This document shows, piece after piece, positions 16,983 to 26,999 of a stretch of 64,000 nt of DNA. The position numbers and the translations under genes were made by a program. Within the stretch, counting starts at the first letter, position 1. Every line of letters begins with the position of its first letter. The DNA is taken from NCBI RefSeq assembly GCF_029229925.1, contig NZ_CP107254.1, positions 2,666,001-2,730,000 on the forward strand, written 5' to 3'. The DNA comes from Halorhabdus sp. BNX81 (GTDB lineage: Archaea > Halobacteriota > Halobacteria > Halobacteriales > Haloarculaceae). Under the pieces are notes generated by a model that worked only from the letters and a program-made list of their open reading frames with translations, searched no databases and had not been told where the DNA came from.

Positions 16983-17642
16983 TCACTGCCCGCGTGAGAG
17001 GCGCGTCCCGACCCGCCGCGGGAGCCCGGCCTCCTCAACGGCGTCCATCACCGCGCCGACGTCGTAGCGCACACGACGCTGCTCGACGGTCATCGCGTCG
17101 AGATCGACCAGTGCGTAGGCCGCGCCCGGATCGCCGTCGCGTGGCTGGCCGACGCTGCCAGGATTCAGGACGATGCCGTCGCCGTATTTCTCGTGGCTCT
17201 GGACGTGCGTGTGACCGAGCACCAGGACGTCCTCCTCGCCGAGCAGCCCCGGACTGAACTCGGAAGGATGGGTGTAATGATCGGGGTTGTCCGGATGGCC
17301 GTGGACCATCTTCACCCGGCCGTCGAACAGCATCCGTTCGGTCGGCAATGCCCCGAGCCATTCCCGTTGTCCATCCGAGAGTTGCTCGCGTGCGTGTTCG
17401 ACGCCGGCCGCCGCCATGTCGTTGAAGCCTGGGTACTCACCTGTGGCGACCGCCCGGTCGTGATTCCCCCTGACCGTCGGCACGTCGCGCTCGCGGATCC
17501 AGTCGACGCAGAACCCGGGCCAGGGATTGTACCCGACCACGTCCCCCGCACAGACGACGGCGTCGACCTCGGGCATGTCCCCCGCGACGGCCTCCAGTGC
17601 CACTTTGTTCCCATGCATGTCGGCGATGACGGCGATACGCAT
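16983..17642 (-). CDS. YfcE/MJ0936-type metallophosphoesterase
   Basis: A 219-residue calcineurin-like phosphoesterase. All metal-binding motifs are present: IADMHGN at the start, CAGDVVGYNP, VRGNHDRA, MVHGHP and LVLGHTHVQ, then NPGSVGQPRD. Small archaeal members act on phosphodiesters in vitro; the natural substrate is unknown. The start at 17642 gives MRIAVIADMHG, the usual N-terminus. Confidence 0.85.
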   Translation of the reverse strand: MRIAVIADMHGNKVALEAVAGDMPEVDAVVCAGDVVGYNPWPGFCVDWIRERDVPTVRGNHDRAVATGEYPGFNDMAAAGVEHAREQLSDGQREWLGALPTERMLFDGRVKMVHGHPDNPDHYTHPSEFSPGLLGEEDVLVLGHTHVQSHEKYGDGIVLNPGSVGQPRDGDPGAAYALVDLDAMTVEQRRVRYDVGAVMDAVEEAGLPRRVGTRLSRGQ

Positions 17643-17763
17643 ACCTCCATAGAGGGACCGGGGGGTCTTCAAATCGGTCGGTTTGATCGCACATTCACTC
17701 GACGGGAGCTGTCCCCGTGGACGTGTCACGTCGACAACTCCGCTCAGGAGTTCGTTTCTGTCG

Positions 17764-18294
17764 TCAACTGGCCCCCTGCGTGGATTGTCCGTCTTCTGTC
17801 CCACAGTCCGTTTCGTAGCTCCGAACGACCAATTCGCCGCTCGGCGTGATCCGCACCCGTACGTTAACGCATGGCATGTTCTCGTCAGGGTGGTCGAGTT
17901 TGTTCCACTCGATCCCGTTCGCGGACGACGTTCGTCCCGTCCGCTCGCTATCGACGCGGGCGCTGACCGTGAACGTGATCGGTTCGTCGGGAAGGGCCAC
18001 GTCCAGAGTCGTGTAGTTCTCGCCAGCGTCTTCCTGAGAAACGTCCTCCCCGGCGGGCCTCCCTGCAAGCTGATGGGTGTCCCAGTACCGGATCCCACCG
18101 TTGATCGAAACCACGACCTCGATCGTGTGTGGCGTCCCTTCCTCGAGGTTCTCTATGATGAGTTCGTTCAGGCGTAGCTTCTCCGTCTTCGCGTCGGTCT
18201 CGTCGCCCGAGGTCGAACAGCCACTGAGAGCCAAGGGGACCGAGACGCCGAACCCCTGGAGGAGTTGTCTCCGCGAAAGAGCGGATCTCTCCAT
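17764..18294 (-). CDS. Small Tat lipoprotein of unknown function
   Basis: A 176-residue protein. LSRRQLLQGFGVSVPLALSGC is a twin-arginine signal with lipobox cysteine, so it is exported folded and lipid-anchored. The mature part begins with a Ser/Asp-rich tether and continues as beta-rich sequence (LRLNELIIENL, HTIEVVVSINGG, VRVRITPSGELVVRSYE), like small haloarchaeal surface beta-sandwich proteins. An AT-rich stretch (18298-18309) just upstream probably holds its promoter. No partner gene is apparent. Confidence 0.7.
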   Translation of the reverse strand: MERSALSRRQLLQGFGVSVPLALSGCSTSGDETDAKTEKLRLNELIIENLEEGTPHTIEVVVSINGGIRYWDTHQLAGRPAGEDVSQEDAGENYTTLDVALPDEPITFTVSARVDSERTGRTSSANGIEWNKLDHPDENMPCVNVRVRITPSGELVVRSYETDCGTEDGQSTQGAS

Positions 18295-18325
18295 GAAAAT
18301 TTAAAAAATACCTGCTCAGTTAAAG

Positions 18326-19096
18326 TTACTGAACGGGTTGGGCGAACCCGTACTGGGGCTTGACGTCGTCGACGCGAACCGTGACCGTCTCGCCCTCCTC
18401 GACACCGGCGACGAACAGCGTGAATCCCTCGACCTTCGCGATCCCGTCGCCCTCCTCGCCGGTATCGACGATCTCGACCTCGACCGTATCGCCCTCCCGG
18501 ACGGGGGCTGTCAGGTGATGTTTGGCCACGAGATAAAGTTCCGAGGAGGAATCCCGCGAGGCATCGGGCCGGACCTCCCGGACGTACTCGAACTCTCCCT
18601 CGATGTCGCTTTTCAAGTCATCCAGATCACGACCGTCGAAGACCTTCACGACGAGGTCGCCGCCGGCCCCGAGAACGTCCAGAGACACCTCGAACGCCTG
18701 GCGGGCGAGGTGGACCGACCGGGCGTGATCGAGGTCGTACTCGCCGGTGACGTTCGGGGCCATGTCCGAGAGCACGAGGTTGGCCTCGCCAACGGCGTCG
18801 GTGATGGCTTCGACCGTCGATTCGTCGGTGATGTCGCCGCGGATCGTCTCGACGGGAACGTCAGGATCCTCCAGCGGGTCGATGCGCTGGCGGTCGACGC
18901 CGACGACGCGGCCGCCGTCACCGAGGCGCTCGGCGGCGACCTGGAGCCAGCCACCGGGGGCCGCGCCCAGGTCGACCACGGTCCGCTCCGCACCCAGTAA
19001 GTCGGCCGTCTCGTCGAGTTGCCGGAGTTTGAACGCCGAACGGGCGCGATAGCCCTGCTGTTTGGCCCGGTTGTAGTACTTGTCCTTCCCGCTCAT
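18326..19096 (-). CDS. rlmE: 23S rRNA 2'-O-methyltransferase RlmE/FtsJ with TRAM domain
   Basis: A 256-residue enzyme that methylates the ribose of a conserved uridine in the A loop of 23S rRNA. It starts MSGKDKYYNRAKQQGYRARS, has the SAM motif VVDLGAAPGGW, and carries the catalytic K-D-K-E set including LVLSDMAPN and LVVKVFDGRD. The last 55 residues (from about 200) form a TRAM domain, an RNA-binding addition seen in haloarchaeal homologues. It lies downstream of tiaS on the same strand, 143 bases apart, so the two tRNA/rRNA modification genes may be linked. Confidence 0.93.
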   Translation of the reverse strand: MSGKDKYYNRAKQQGYRARSAFKLRQLDETADLLGAERTVVDLGAAPGGWLQVAAERLGDGGRVVGVDRQRIDPLEDPDVPVETIRGDITDESTVEAITDAVGEANLVLSDMAPNVTGEYDLDHARSVHLARQAFEVSLDVLGAGGDLVVKVFDGRDLDDLKSDIEGEFEYVREVRPDASRDSSSELYLVAKHHLTAPVREGDTVEVEIVDTGEEGDGIAKVEGFTLFVAGVEEGETVTVRVDDVKPQYGFAQPVQ

Positions 19097-19239
19097 GGGA
19101 AACTCACCGGGTTCCGTGTCGTCGTTCGGCGGCGAATCGACGGCGAATCTGCGTTCATACACGGAGAGACGCCGTCGACGCGGAAAACCACATCGGATGG
19201 GGTCGAGACGAGAGCGGATGGATTGGCGTCCGCTATCGG

Positions 19240-20505
19240 TCACCGCTCGGGATGGACGGGCGCGTCGTACCCGCCCCTGACGAGCGGTTTGGCGATGTGT
19301 CGGCGGGCACACGGCGGGACCTCGTACCATCCCACCTCCAGCTCGCGGTCGATTTCACGCTCGGCTTTCCCGGCGGCCGTCGTGCCACAGTCCCGGCAGC
19401 GATAGCCCTGTCCCCGACCGGCGCTCTCCATCGTCCGACCGCAGTCGGGGCATGTTGGCGTGACGCGCTCAGTCTCGACGAGATCACGGACGGCGAACTT
19501 CTCGAGTTTGAGCGTGCCGTCGCCGACCTCGCCACAGACGGTGACGCGGTCGCCGACCCGAAGCGCGCGAACGCGGTCGCGAAAGCGTTTGGTCGGCTCG
19601 AAGGCGGCGCAAGGCAGGTCCTCGCCACCTTCTCCAGCGATCGTGAGGAAGACGTGGCCGCCCTCGCGGGTCTCGGGCGGTTCGGTTACGGTTCCGGTCA
19701 CCCGGTAAGCCCGGCCGTCCCGAACGGTCTCGACTGCCCCCTTGCGCAGGTGGGCGTCGGTCCCCTGGTTGGTGACGAACAGGGCGGTTCGCTCGATGGA
19801 TTCACTCTCGATGTCGGCGGCGACCTCGCGGACGACGTCGGCGTCGTCACCGCGGATGCCGTGGAGGATCGGCCCCGGCGCGTGGGGAACGCAGACGAGT
19901 TCGCCCTCGTCGCGGTCGACGGTGTCCCAGGCGTCGGGATAGCCCGCTTCGGCGGCCGCGAAGACGGATTCGGCGTCGACCTCGCGGGGTGTCCCCCGGC
20001 GGTCCACCTCGCGATAAGAAATATGCTCGTACGTCCATTCGTCGAACGCCCGCCAGGCCCCGAGCGCCGCGAGCGCACCGATCAGCCCGCGGCCGTTGCC
20101 CGCCTCCAGGGTGTCGTACTCAAGCCGGTCGATCAGGGCGCGGGCGTCGGCGACGTCGTGAAAGTCCCGGACGGCGTCGCGAGCGAAGTCGCCAACGGCT
20201 TCCGGGACCTCAGCCGCCGACTCACTCGTGAGGACGACGCCGGGGTTCGTGCGTGGGTCGTCAGTCTCGGCCAGCGGGAGTTCGTCGCGGACGACTTCCC
20301 GGGCGGCATCGACGGGTGCATCGGTGTGGATCGCGAGTGCGGCGTTCCCTCGTGTCTTGTGCTCGACAGCGGGATTCAGCCGGACGAGTACCCGCCGCCG
20401 GAGCGCCCAGTCAGCCGCCAGTCGATCGGCGGTCCGGGCGGCGAGGTAGGTCGTACACATCCCCGCCGTCCGGGAGTCCGTGTCGTCGATACCGATGACT
20501 GTCAC
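19240..20505 (-). CDS. tiaS: tRNA(Ile2) 2-agmatinylcytidine synthetase
   Basis: A 421-residue archaeal enzyme that attaches agmatine to C34 of tRNA-Ile(CAU) so that it reads AUA. It shows the start VIGIDDTDSRTAGMCTTYL, the central GNGRGLIGALAALG region, an OB-fold segment, and a C-terminal zinc ribbon CPDCGRTMESAGRGQGYRC. The start codon is GTG at 20505. It is divergent from the COG1395 regulator. Confidence 0.93.
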   Translation of the reverse strand: MTVIGIDDTDSRTAGMCTTYLAARTADRLAADWALRRRVLVRLNPAVEHKTRGNAALAIHTDAPVDAAREVVRDELPLAETDDPRTNPGVVLTSESAAEVPEAVGDFARDAVRDFHDVADARALIDRLEYDTLEAGNGRGLIGALAALGAWRAFDEWTYEHISYREVDRRGTPREVDAESVFAAAEAGYPDAWDTVDRDEGELVCVPHAPGPILHGIRGDDADVVREVAADIESESIERTALFVTNQGTDAHLRKGAVETVRDGRAYRVTGTVTEPPETREGGHVFLTIAGEGGEDLPCAAFEPTKRFRDRVRALRVGDRVTVCGEVGDGTLKLEKFAVRDLVETERVTPTCPDCGRTMESAGRGQGYRCRDCGTTAAGKAEREIDRELEVGWYEVPPCARRHIAKPLVRGGYDAPVHPER

Positions 20506-20687
20506 GGCCGATCGTACCTCACGGGCGAACTAACGGGTTTCGACTCCAGGGGGGGGACGGGCGGGCCGCCCACCACGGCAAGCCCGTCGAGCAACTCTAG
20601 TTCAAAGAGGAAAAACGGGCAAAGACGGCGTTACGAGCCGGCGGAACGCATTTATAGCAGGATCACATTACATACAGTAGCAAACTT

Positions 20688-21653
20688 ATGTCACGGTCGG
20701 CACTGGTCGGTAACGTCATCGCCATGCTGGAGGACGCGGGATTCCTCGTCAGCGACCGGTGTGCGATTCGACCGAAGAGTTTCGACATCGCGGCTCGCCG
20801 GGGGGAGGACACCATCCTGGTGAAGATCCTCGGCAACATCGACGCCTTCGACGGCCACACCGGCGCTGAGATGCGACGCCTCGGGGAGTATCTGGAGGCG
20901 ACCCCGCTGGTGATCGGCCTCCGGACACGTGACGAGGAGCTCAAGCCGGGCGTCGTGTACTTCCGCCATGGTGTGCCCGTCTTCAGCCCGAACACGGCCA
21001 TGGACTACTTCGTAGAAGAGGTCCCGCCGCTCATCTATGCGGCCCCAGGCGGGCTGTACGTCAACATCGACAGCGACATCCTCGCCGACGCCCGCGAGGA
21101 GCGCGACTGGAGCCTGGGCAAGCTCGCCAACGAACTCGGCGTCTCCCGACGGACCGTCTCGAAGTACGAGAACGGGATGGACGCCAGCGTCGAGGTTGCG
21201 GCCGCACTCGATGACCTCTTCGATAAGCCACTCACCTCACCGGTCAACGTCCTTGAGGAGGGCGAGGACGTCCGGGAGGACGACTCGATGCCAGACGAAC
21301 CGGAGGTCGATCCCGACGACGAACAGCTCGTGACAGTGCTGACTCGCGTCGGGTTCGACGTCCATCCGACGAACCGGGCACCGTTCAAGACCGTCAGCGA
21401 AGACGAAGACGACGGCGAGGCCGATCGCATGCTCACGGGTCACTCGGAACTCAACGAGGCCGCCAGAAAGCGCGCCCGGATCATGGCGTCGGTCGGCCGG
21501 GTCACGGGTGCCCGATCGGTCTACGTCGTCGAGCGCGCCACCCGTGAGTCCCTGGAAGGGACGGCCCTCGTCGAGGAGGAGGAGATGGACGACATCGAGG
21601 TGGCCGAGGAACTGCGGGAGTTGATCCGCGAACGCAGCGAGAAGCCTGCCTGA
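20688..21653 (+). CDS. Archaeal XRE-type DNA-binding regulator (COG1395 family)
   Basis: A 321-residue protein. The N-terminal 110 residues form a domain related to restriction-endonuclease-like folds ([19 protein letters not shown]). A helix-turn-helix follows at about 125-180 ([28 protein letters not shown]), and the C-terminal third is an acidic regulatory region. Family members occur in nearly all archaea but the ligand is unknown. A TTTATA box (20650s) lies about 35 bases before the ATG. Confidence 0.85.
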   Translation: MSRSALVGNVIAMLEDAGFLVSDRCAIRPKSFDIAARRGEDTILVKILGNIDAFDGHTGAEMRRLGEYLEATPLVIGLRTRDEELKPGVVYFRHGVPVFSPNTAMDYFVEEVPPLIYAAPGGLYVNIDSDILADAREERDWSLGKLANELGVSRRTVSKYENGMDASVEVAAALDDLFDKPLTSPVNVLEEGEDVREDDSMPDEPEVDPDDEQLVTVLTRVGFDVHPTNRAPFKTVSEDEDDGEADRMLTGHSELNEAARKRARIMASVGRVTGARSVYVVERATRESLEGTALVEEEEMDDIEVAEELRELIRERSEKPA

Positions 21654-21722
21654 ACCGGCGATTTCTCTTCGTCCCTACCGAGAACCGGAACGCACTACCC
21701 CCTGGTCCTCCCAGAGGGTCGT

Positions 21723-23099
21723 ATGCCCGGCGACCTGACGATCTACGACGATCGCCTCGCCCGCCAGATGGACGCGGGGGAGTTCGTCCTCGCGGTCGTG
21801 ACGGCGACCAAACCAGACTTCTACAAACAGGCCCCCGTCGTGACGGCCGCCCGCGAGGCCGGCGTGCCCACGTTCGTCCTCCACACCGGCCAGCACTACG
21901 ACGACGTCCTCGGCCACGGCCTCGCCGAGTACGGCATCGAGGATCGCGTCGCCGTCGACCTCTCGATCCGTGGCAGTCTCTCAGAGAAGACGGCCCAGGT
22001 CCACCGTCGGATCGACGAACTGACCGACCACCTCGCCGAGAAGTGGCCCGACACGACAGTCTTGCCGATCGTCCACGGCGACACCCACGCCGCCGGCATC
22101 GTCCCGCAGGCGTGGTTGTTCGCCACGAACCAGGCCGTCGCCCACAACGAGGCGGGCCTCCGGGGGATGTCGCCGGACTTCGAGAGCCACGCCGATCCCG
22201 AAGCCTTCGTTGAGGCCCAATGGAACGGCGAGTGGTCGATCAACCGCGCCGAACCCTTCCCCGAGCAGTACGACACCTTCGTCGGCTCGGCGGGCTCGAT
22301 CTACCAGTTCGCCCCCGTCGAACTCAATCGCGAGCACCTCCAAAACGAGGGCTACCCCGCAGAAGTCGACGGACAGGAGCGCATCCCCGTCGTCGGCAAC
22401 AGCGTCGTCGACGCCATCGAGATGAAGCGCGATGCCGATCTCGAAGAGAGCATCTTCGACATCTATCCCGTCCTGGAGGAACGCGACGACTGGATCCGGG
22501 TGGACATCCACCGCCGGGCGAACCTCCTGCCCGACCGCTTCGAAGCCATCGTCGAGGGCGTCATCGGCCTGGTCGAGGCCGGCTACAACGTCAACTTCGT
22601 CGAGCTGACCGCGACCGAACAGGCCCTCAAAGAGTACGGCTACCGCGAGAAGCTGCTGGAGCTCGCCGAGAACCGGGAGAACTTCCTCTTTACCGGCCTC
22701 TGGAAGAAACACGCCCACGTCTACGAGTTTCTCACCTCCGGGCAGTGTTTCGCGGAGTTCACCGACTCGGGCAGCATGCAGGAGGAACTCAACTACATCG
22801 ACGAGGCGATCTGCCTGACGGCGCGGTTCAACACCGACCGCCCGGAGACAGTCTTCGAGGCGAAGACGAACCTCCTGGTGCCGCCGATCGACGGCGAGTT
22901 CGTCACCGACATGATCGAGTACGTCGCCGAGACCGACACCGTCCGCGAGGAGATCCAGACCGGGCCGAACCTCTACGGTGGGGATGTCGGCGAGACGATC
23001 GTCGAGTTCCTCCAGGAAAAGCGAGCCGAGTCGACGTTCGACTGGGCGCACGACCGCGTGGGCTTCTCGACGAGCGAGCAGGACTTCGAGTATCTCTGA
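21723..23099 (+). CDS. UDP-N-acetylglucosamine 2-epimerase homologue (WecB-like)
   Basis: A 458-residue protein of the non-hydrolysing UDP-GlcNAc 2-epimerase fold. It contains TATKPDFYKQAPVVTAA, HTGQHYDDVLG, VHGDT (substrate loop) and the late Rossmann segment TDSGSMQEELNYI. The product would be UDP-ManNAc for surface glycans or N-glycosylation. It is longer than the usual 370-390 residues because of an insert and a C-terminal extension, and no sugar genes flank it, so specificity is open. Confidence 0.8.
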   Translation: MPGDLTIYDDRLARQMDAGEFVLAVVTATKPDFYKQAPVVTAAREAGVPTFVLHTGQHYDDVLGHGLAEYGIEDRVAVDLSIRGSLSEKTAQVHRRIDELTDHLAEKWPDTTVLPIVHGDTHAAGIVPQAWLFATNQAVAHNEAGLRGMSPDFESHADPEAFVEAQWNGEWSINRAEPFPEQYDTFVGSAGSIYQFAPVELNREHLQNEGYPAEVDGQERIPVVGNSVVDAIEMKRDADLEESIFDIYPVLEERDDWIRVDIHRRANLLPDRFEAIVEGVIGLVEAGYNVNFVELTATEQALKEYGYREKLLELAENRENFLFTGLWKKHAHVYEFLTSGQCFAEFTDSGSMQEELNYIDEAICLTARFNTDRPETVFEAKTNLLVPPIDGEFVTDMIEYVAETDTVREEIQTGPNLYGGDVGETIVEFLQEKRAESTFDWAHDRVGFSTSEQDFEYL

Positions 23100-23176
23100 A
23101 TCGAGCGCATCGCCGTTCCCGAACGCGGACAAACGGTCGGTACACATAAGGGCCGATCGGCTATAGCGATAGGCGA

Positions 23177-24154
23177 ATGGGTACTTCCTTGCGTGCCGAA
23201 GAGGCGACCGAGGCGATCGACGCCGTCATCGACCGGATCGGGAGTGCTGTCATCGTCGAACGGGAGTTCCTGGAGACGGTCGTGACTGGACTGCTCGCCC
23301 GTGGGCACGTCCTGCTCGAAGACGTGCCGGGGACCGGCAAGACACTGACAGCCGTTGCGCTCGGCGACGCGCTCGACCTGACGTACAACCGGATCCAGTT
23401 CACGCCCGACCTCCTGCCGAGCGACATCACCGGCACTCACGTCTATGACGAACACGAGGGCGAGTTTCGCTTCCAGCGCGGCCCGGTGTTCGCGAACATC
23501 GTCCTGGCCGACGAGATCAACCGCGCCCCGCCGAAAACCCAGTCGGCGCTACTGGAAGCCATGGACGAGGGACAGGTGACCGTCGGCGGGGAGACCTACG
23601 ACCTCCCGGAGCCGTTTTTTGTGATCGCGACCCAGAACCCGATCGAACAGGAGGGCACCTTCCAGTTACCCGAAGCCCAGCGGGACCGTTTCGTCGTCAA
23701 AACGTCGATGGGCTATCCCGACCGGGCGGGCGAACTCGAACTCATCGACCGACGGGCGGGCCGGACCGCGATGATGCCGACCGTCGAGTCAGTCGTCACT
23801 GCGGAGGAAGTCACACAGCTCCGATCGCTCCCGGAACACGTCGACATGAAGACAAACGTGCGTGAGTACCTCGTCGATCTGGCACGGAGAAGTCGGGAGG
23901 ACCCACGTGTCGACGTCGGGGTCTCCCCGCGTGGCATCCAGCGGTTCTTCGAGGCCGCCCGGGCACGGGCGCTGGTCGCGGGACGGACGTACGTCGCCCC
24001 CGATGACGTCAAGGCCATCGCCCCCGCGGTCATGACGCATCGACTGGTGTTGACCGCCGAAGCCGGCATCCGCGATGTCGAGGCGAGCAACGTCGTGGCT
24101 GACATCCTCGATAACGTCGACGTCCCCGGCGCGACGGCCCAGGCCGAGGATTAG
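23177..24154 (+). CDS. MoxR-family AAA+ ATPase
   Basis: A 325-residue AAA+ ATPase with Walker A LLEDVPGTGKTL, Walker B IVLADEINRAPPKTQSALLEAMDE, sensor 1 FFVIATQNPIEQEGT and a C-terminal lid domain. MoxR ATPases act as chaperones that load metals or assemble complexes with DUF58 and VWA proteins. Here the partners (DUF58, transglutaminase) lie directly opposite, on the minus strand. The stop codons overlap at 24151-24154, so the ATPase has its own promoter rather than being in their operon. Confidence 0.92.
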   Translation: MGTSLRAEEATEAIDAVIDRIGSAVIVEREFLETVVTGLLARGHVLLEDVPGTGKTLTAVALGDALDLTYNRIQFTPDLLPSDITGTHVYDEHEGEFRFQRGPVFANIVLADEINRAPPKTQSALLEAMDEGQVTVGGETYDLPEPFFVIATQNPIEQEGTFQLPEAQRDRFVVKTSMGYPDRAGELELIDRRAGRTAMMPTVESVVTAEEVTQLRSLPEHVDMKTNVREYLVDLARRSREDPRVDVGVSPRGIQRFFEAARARALVAGRTYVAPDDVKAIAPAVMTHRLVLTAEAGIRDVEASNVVADILDNVDVPGATAQAED

Positions 24155-25671
24155 CCACGAAGTGCGACGAGCAACACGAGCGAGGCGGCAAGCGTCGCGA
24201 GGACGCCGACGAGCGTCCCCCCGGGCACAGCGAGATCCGAAAGCGTATTCGAATACAACAGCCACGCGACGGCCATCCCGGGGAGGGCAACCGAAAGCGC
24301 GGCGACGGTGTGAACCACGTCGAGGTGAAGCGCGCCCCGGGCCCCGAGTTCGGCACGCGTCGTCACACCGCGTTCGCTCGCGTTCCAGGCGACGATCGAC
24401 AGTGCCACGCCGGCGAAGACGACGACCGGCCCGCCACCGGCGACGCCGACCAGGATCGTCCCCACGGCGAGGCCGGCACTGGCGATCGCCCCCCCACCGT
24501 TGCGGGCCGGAACGTAACTGACGCCGCCGGCACCGACCAACATTGCAAGCAGGACAGCCAGGAGGAACACGGCGACGGCGACGGCAGCGAGCAACGCCCC
24601 GGCCGGTGTCAGGGCGTCGAGTAGGGAGGCAGCCGACGGGCGATACGTCGCCGGCACGTCGGCGAGCAGGCCCGCCACGAACGGCGAGGCGAACCAGGCG
24701 GCCACGATCACGACGACCCCGCCGAGGATCGACGGGATGAGCCGCCGCAACAGGCCGGTCACGCTACCAGTCACCCGCTGGAGCCCACCGACGACGAGGA
24801 CGATCGCCCCGAGCGCGAGCGTGACGGCAACGAGCGCCCGACGAAGCGGCTGATTCTCCAGCACTGAAAGCACCGGCTGAATCGACTCCATCGCAAAGAC
24901 ACCCGCATCCGGGTCGGTTGCAAAGCCGAGAGCACTGAGGAACGTCACCGCGACCACGGCTACCGTCGCCGATCGAAGCACCGAGTCGGCACGGTCGAGA
25001 CCCGTTTCGAGTTGCGGCCGGCTCGACCGACCGGCGAGTTCGACCAGCGGCAGGGCCGACAGCGTTCGACGGCCCATCACGAGGCCGCCGGCAACGATGA
25101 GCCAGAAGGTAACCAGCGCGACCCGCGGATCGGCCGGCCGCAGGAACGGATCGGCGGCCGCCGACAGGTCGCCGGTCGGCAGGTCGAGCGCGTCGAACCG
25201 GAGGGCAACCAGCAGTCCCAGCGCCGCGACGAGGACGATCTCGGTGGTGATGGCAGTCTTCCAGAACCGTGCGACGGCACCGTCCCCGATGCCGTCGGTG
25301 ATCGTTCCGAGGACTCCAAAGGTACCAGCACTGGCAGCGACGGCCACACCGACGTGAGCAAGCAGCGCACGACCGACGACAGGGACACGAAACCCGTCCC
25401 CAAGAGTGCCCAGTACTCCATCGAATATCGCCAGGCCGAACCCGCCGACCAGCAGGACGGCCGTCACGGGGACGAACAGGGTCGAAACAGCCCGTCGAAG
25501 TGGCGTCTCACCAGCGCTGAGAAGGACCGCAATACCGAGTGTGCCACCGGCGAGCGCGGACACCGCCGTTGCCCGCATCGAGCCACCGGCTCCCACCAGT
25601 AACCACACACCGGCACTGACCGAAAGCCCCATCACCAGCGTCGCAATGCGGGTCGTTCCGGACCCCGCCAT
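24151..25671 (-). CDS. Multi-spanning membrane protein of MoxR/DUF58 cluster
   Basis: A 506-residue integral membrane protein with roughly 12-14 hydrophobic segments, rich in Ala, Val, Leu and Gly. It has no catalytic motif that I can identify (haloarchaeal DUF7519-type). It is the last gene of a four-gene operon: its ATG at 25671 overlaps the DUF58 stop (TGATG). A role with the upstream transglutaminase in a membrane-assembled complex is inferred only from position. Confidence 0.7.
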   Translation of the reverse strand: MAGSGTTRIATLVMGLSVSAGVWLLVGAGGSMRATAVSALAGGTLGIAVLLSAGETPLRRAVSTLFVPVTAVLLVGGFGLAIFDGVLGTLGDGFRVPVVGRALLAHVGVAVAASAGTFGVLGTITDGIGDGAVARFWKTAITTEIVLVAALGLLVALRFDALDLPTGDLSAAADPFLRPADPRVALVTFWLIVAGGLVMGRRTLSALPLVELAGRSSRPQLETGLDRADSVLRSATVAVVAVTFLSALGFATDPDAGVFAMESIQPVLSVLENQPLRRALVAVTLALGAIVLVVGGLQRVTGSVTGLLRRLIPSILGGVVVIVAAWFASPFVAGLLADVPATYRPSAASLLDALTPAGALLAAVAVAVFLLAVLLAMLVGAGGVSYVPARNGGGAIASAGLAVGTILVGVAGGGPVVVFAGVALSIVAWNASERGVTTRAELGARGALHLDVVHTVAALSVALPGMAVAWLLYSNTLSDLAVPGGTLVGVLATLAASLVLLVALRG

Positions 25672-26999
25672 CACCGCACCCCCGTTTCGAGCGTTCGTGC
25701 CAGCGCGATCGGGAGTTTCTCTTCGCGTGACCAATCGACGACGGCCGCCCCGAGCATGCGGAGTTGATCGATCCGGCCAGCCCGCTCGACGGCGGCGACC
25801 CGACCGCCGACCGTCCCGGGAGCCGTCTGGGGCGAGAGCACCGTGACCGCATGGTCCTCGGCCCGGAGCTGTTCGACGAGGTCGACAACGGCGTCGTCGG
25901 TGACCGGCGAACACAACAGCACCTGCGCGCCGGCCGGGAGCTGTGCCCGGAGGCGTTGAAACTGCCGGCCCCCGTCGGCAGCCGCCGTCGGCTGGTCGGT
26001 CCCGGCCGCCCCGGCATCGGCCGCGGTCGCCCGTTGGTCGGTCGTCTTCGTCCCCGTCGCGGCGGCGTTGAACACTGCCCCGGCGTGGGCGGCAAACGAC
26101 GCGCGTTCCTCGACGCCGACCCACGCGGGCGGCCCCGTCCCCGTTTCCGGATCGGCGATCCCGAGCGCACCCGCCGAGACGTGATGCCCCTCGCCGGCGA
26201 GCACCTCGACGGCGAGCGTCGCGGCATACGCCGACAGCGTCGCGCCGGTCGGCTGTGTCTGTGTGGCCGCAACGTGGGCGGGCGGCCGGCTGTCAGTGAT
26301 CACCGCGATGTGTGCAACACGTTGCTCGCGATACTCCACCGTCGAGAGCGAGCCGGTCCTGGCGTACTGGTTCCAGTCGATCCGTTTGACCGGGTCGCCG
26401 GGCTGGTACTCGCGTGTCGCGTAGAACTCGATCCCCGGGCCGCCGGTGTCGGTCGCCAGTTGGCCGGCATACGCGGTGGTGTCCTGACGGATCGGCACGT
26501 CCTCGATCGCGACACGACACTCGAAGCGATCCTCGCCGGACGGCTCGACGGTTTCAGTCGAGCGGCGAGTCCCGCTGAGGTTGCGTGCCCGGAGGGTAAC
26601 CGGGTCAAACTGGTAGACACCCCTGTCGGCGACGAGTGTATAGGTTTGTGAGAGACTCGCCCCGGACCGAAGCGACCCGCCACCGATGGGTGATCCCGCC
26701 GTGACGCCGAGTTCGTCCGGGACGCCGTCGACGAACCGGAGATCGGGGATCGCCCCGTCGCCGACGTTCTCCACCGTGAGGGTTACCTCGACCGGTTGGC
26801 CGGGCAGCGGCGTCTCCGGGTCGAGGTCACGCCGGACGCGAACCTGCTCCACCGAGGGACTGCGGGCAACGGCACCCTGGAGGACGAACACGAGCGGGAG
26901 CGTCGCGGCGATCACCAGCATGGGCGTCGCCGTCACGATCCCGGCAGCGATCAGTATGATCGCATACGCTCGCATACTCCGGAAGCGTTCGACCCTCAT
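25671..26999 (-). CDS. DUF58 protein (VWA-like, MoxR partner)
   Basis: A 442-residue protein. Two N-terminal membrane helices (about 10-45) precede a beta-rich region (VEVTLTVENVGDG) and then the DUF58 signature REYQPGDPVKRIDWN with ARTGSLSTVEYREQR, followed by a VWA-like Rossmann segment beginning IAVITDSRP. DUF58 proteins work with MoxR ATPases. Its start overlaps the preceding gene by 4 bases (ATGA), which shows translational coupling. Confidence 0.88.
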   Translation of the reverse strand: MRVERFRSMRAYAIILIAAGIVTATPMLVIAATLPLVFVLQGAVARSPSVEQVRVRRDLDPETPLPGQPVEVTLTVENVGDGAIPDLRFVDGVPDELGVTAGSPIGGGSLRSGASLSQTYTLVADRGVYQFDPVTLRARNLSGTRRSTETVEPSGEDRFECRVAIEDVPIRQDTTAYAGQLATDTGGPGIEFYATREYQPGDPVKRIDWNQYARTGSLSTVEYREQRVAHIAVITDSRPPAHVAATQTQPTGATLSAYAATLAVEVLAGEGHHVSAGALGIADPETGTGPPAWVGVEERASFAAHAGAVFNAAATGTKTTDQRATAADAGAAGTDQPTAAADGGRQFQRLRAQLPAGAQVLLCSPVTDDAVVDLVEQLRAEDHAVTVLSPQTAPGTVGGRVAAVERAGRIDQLRMLGAAVVDWSREEKLPIALARTLETGVR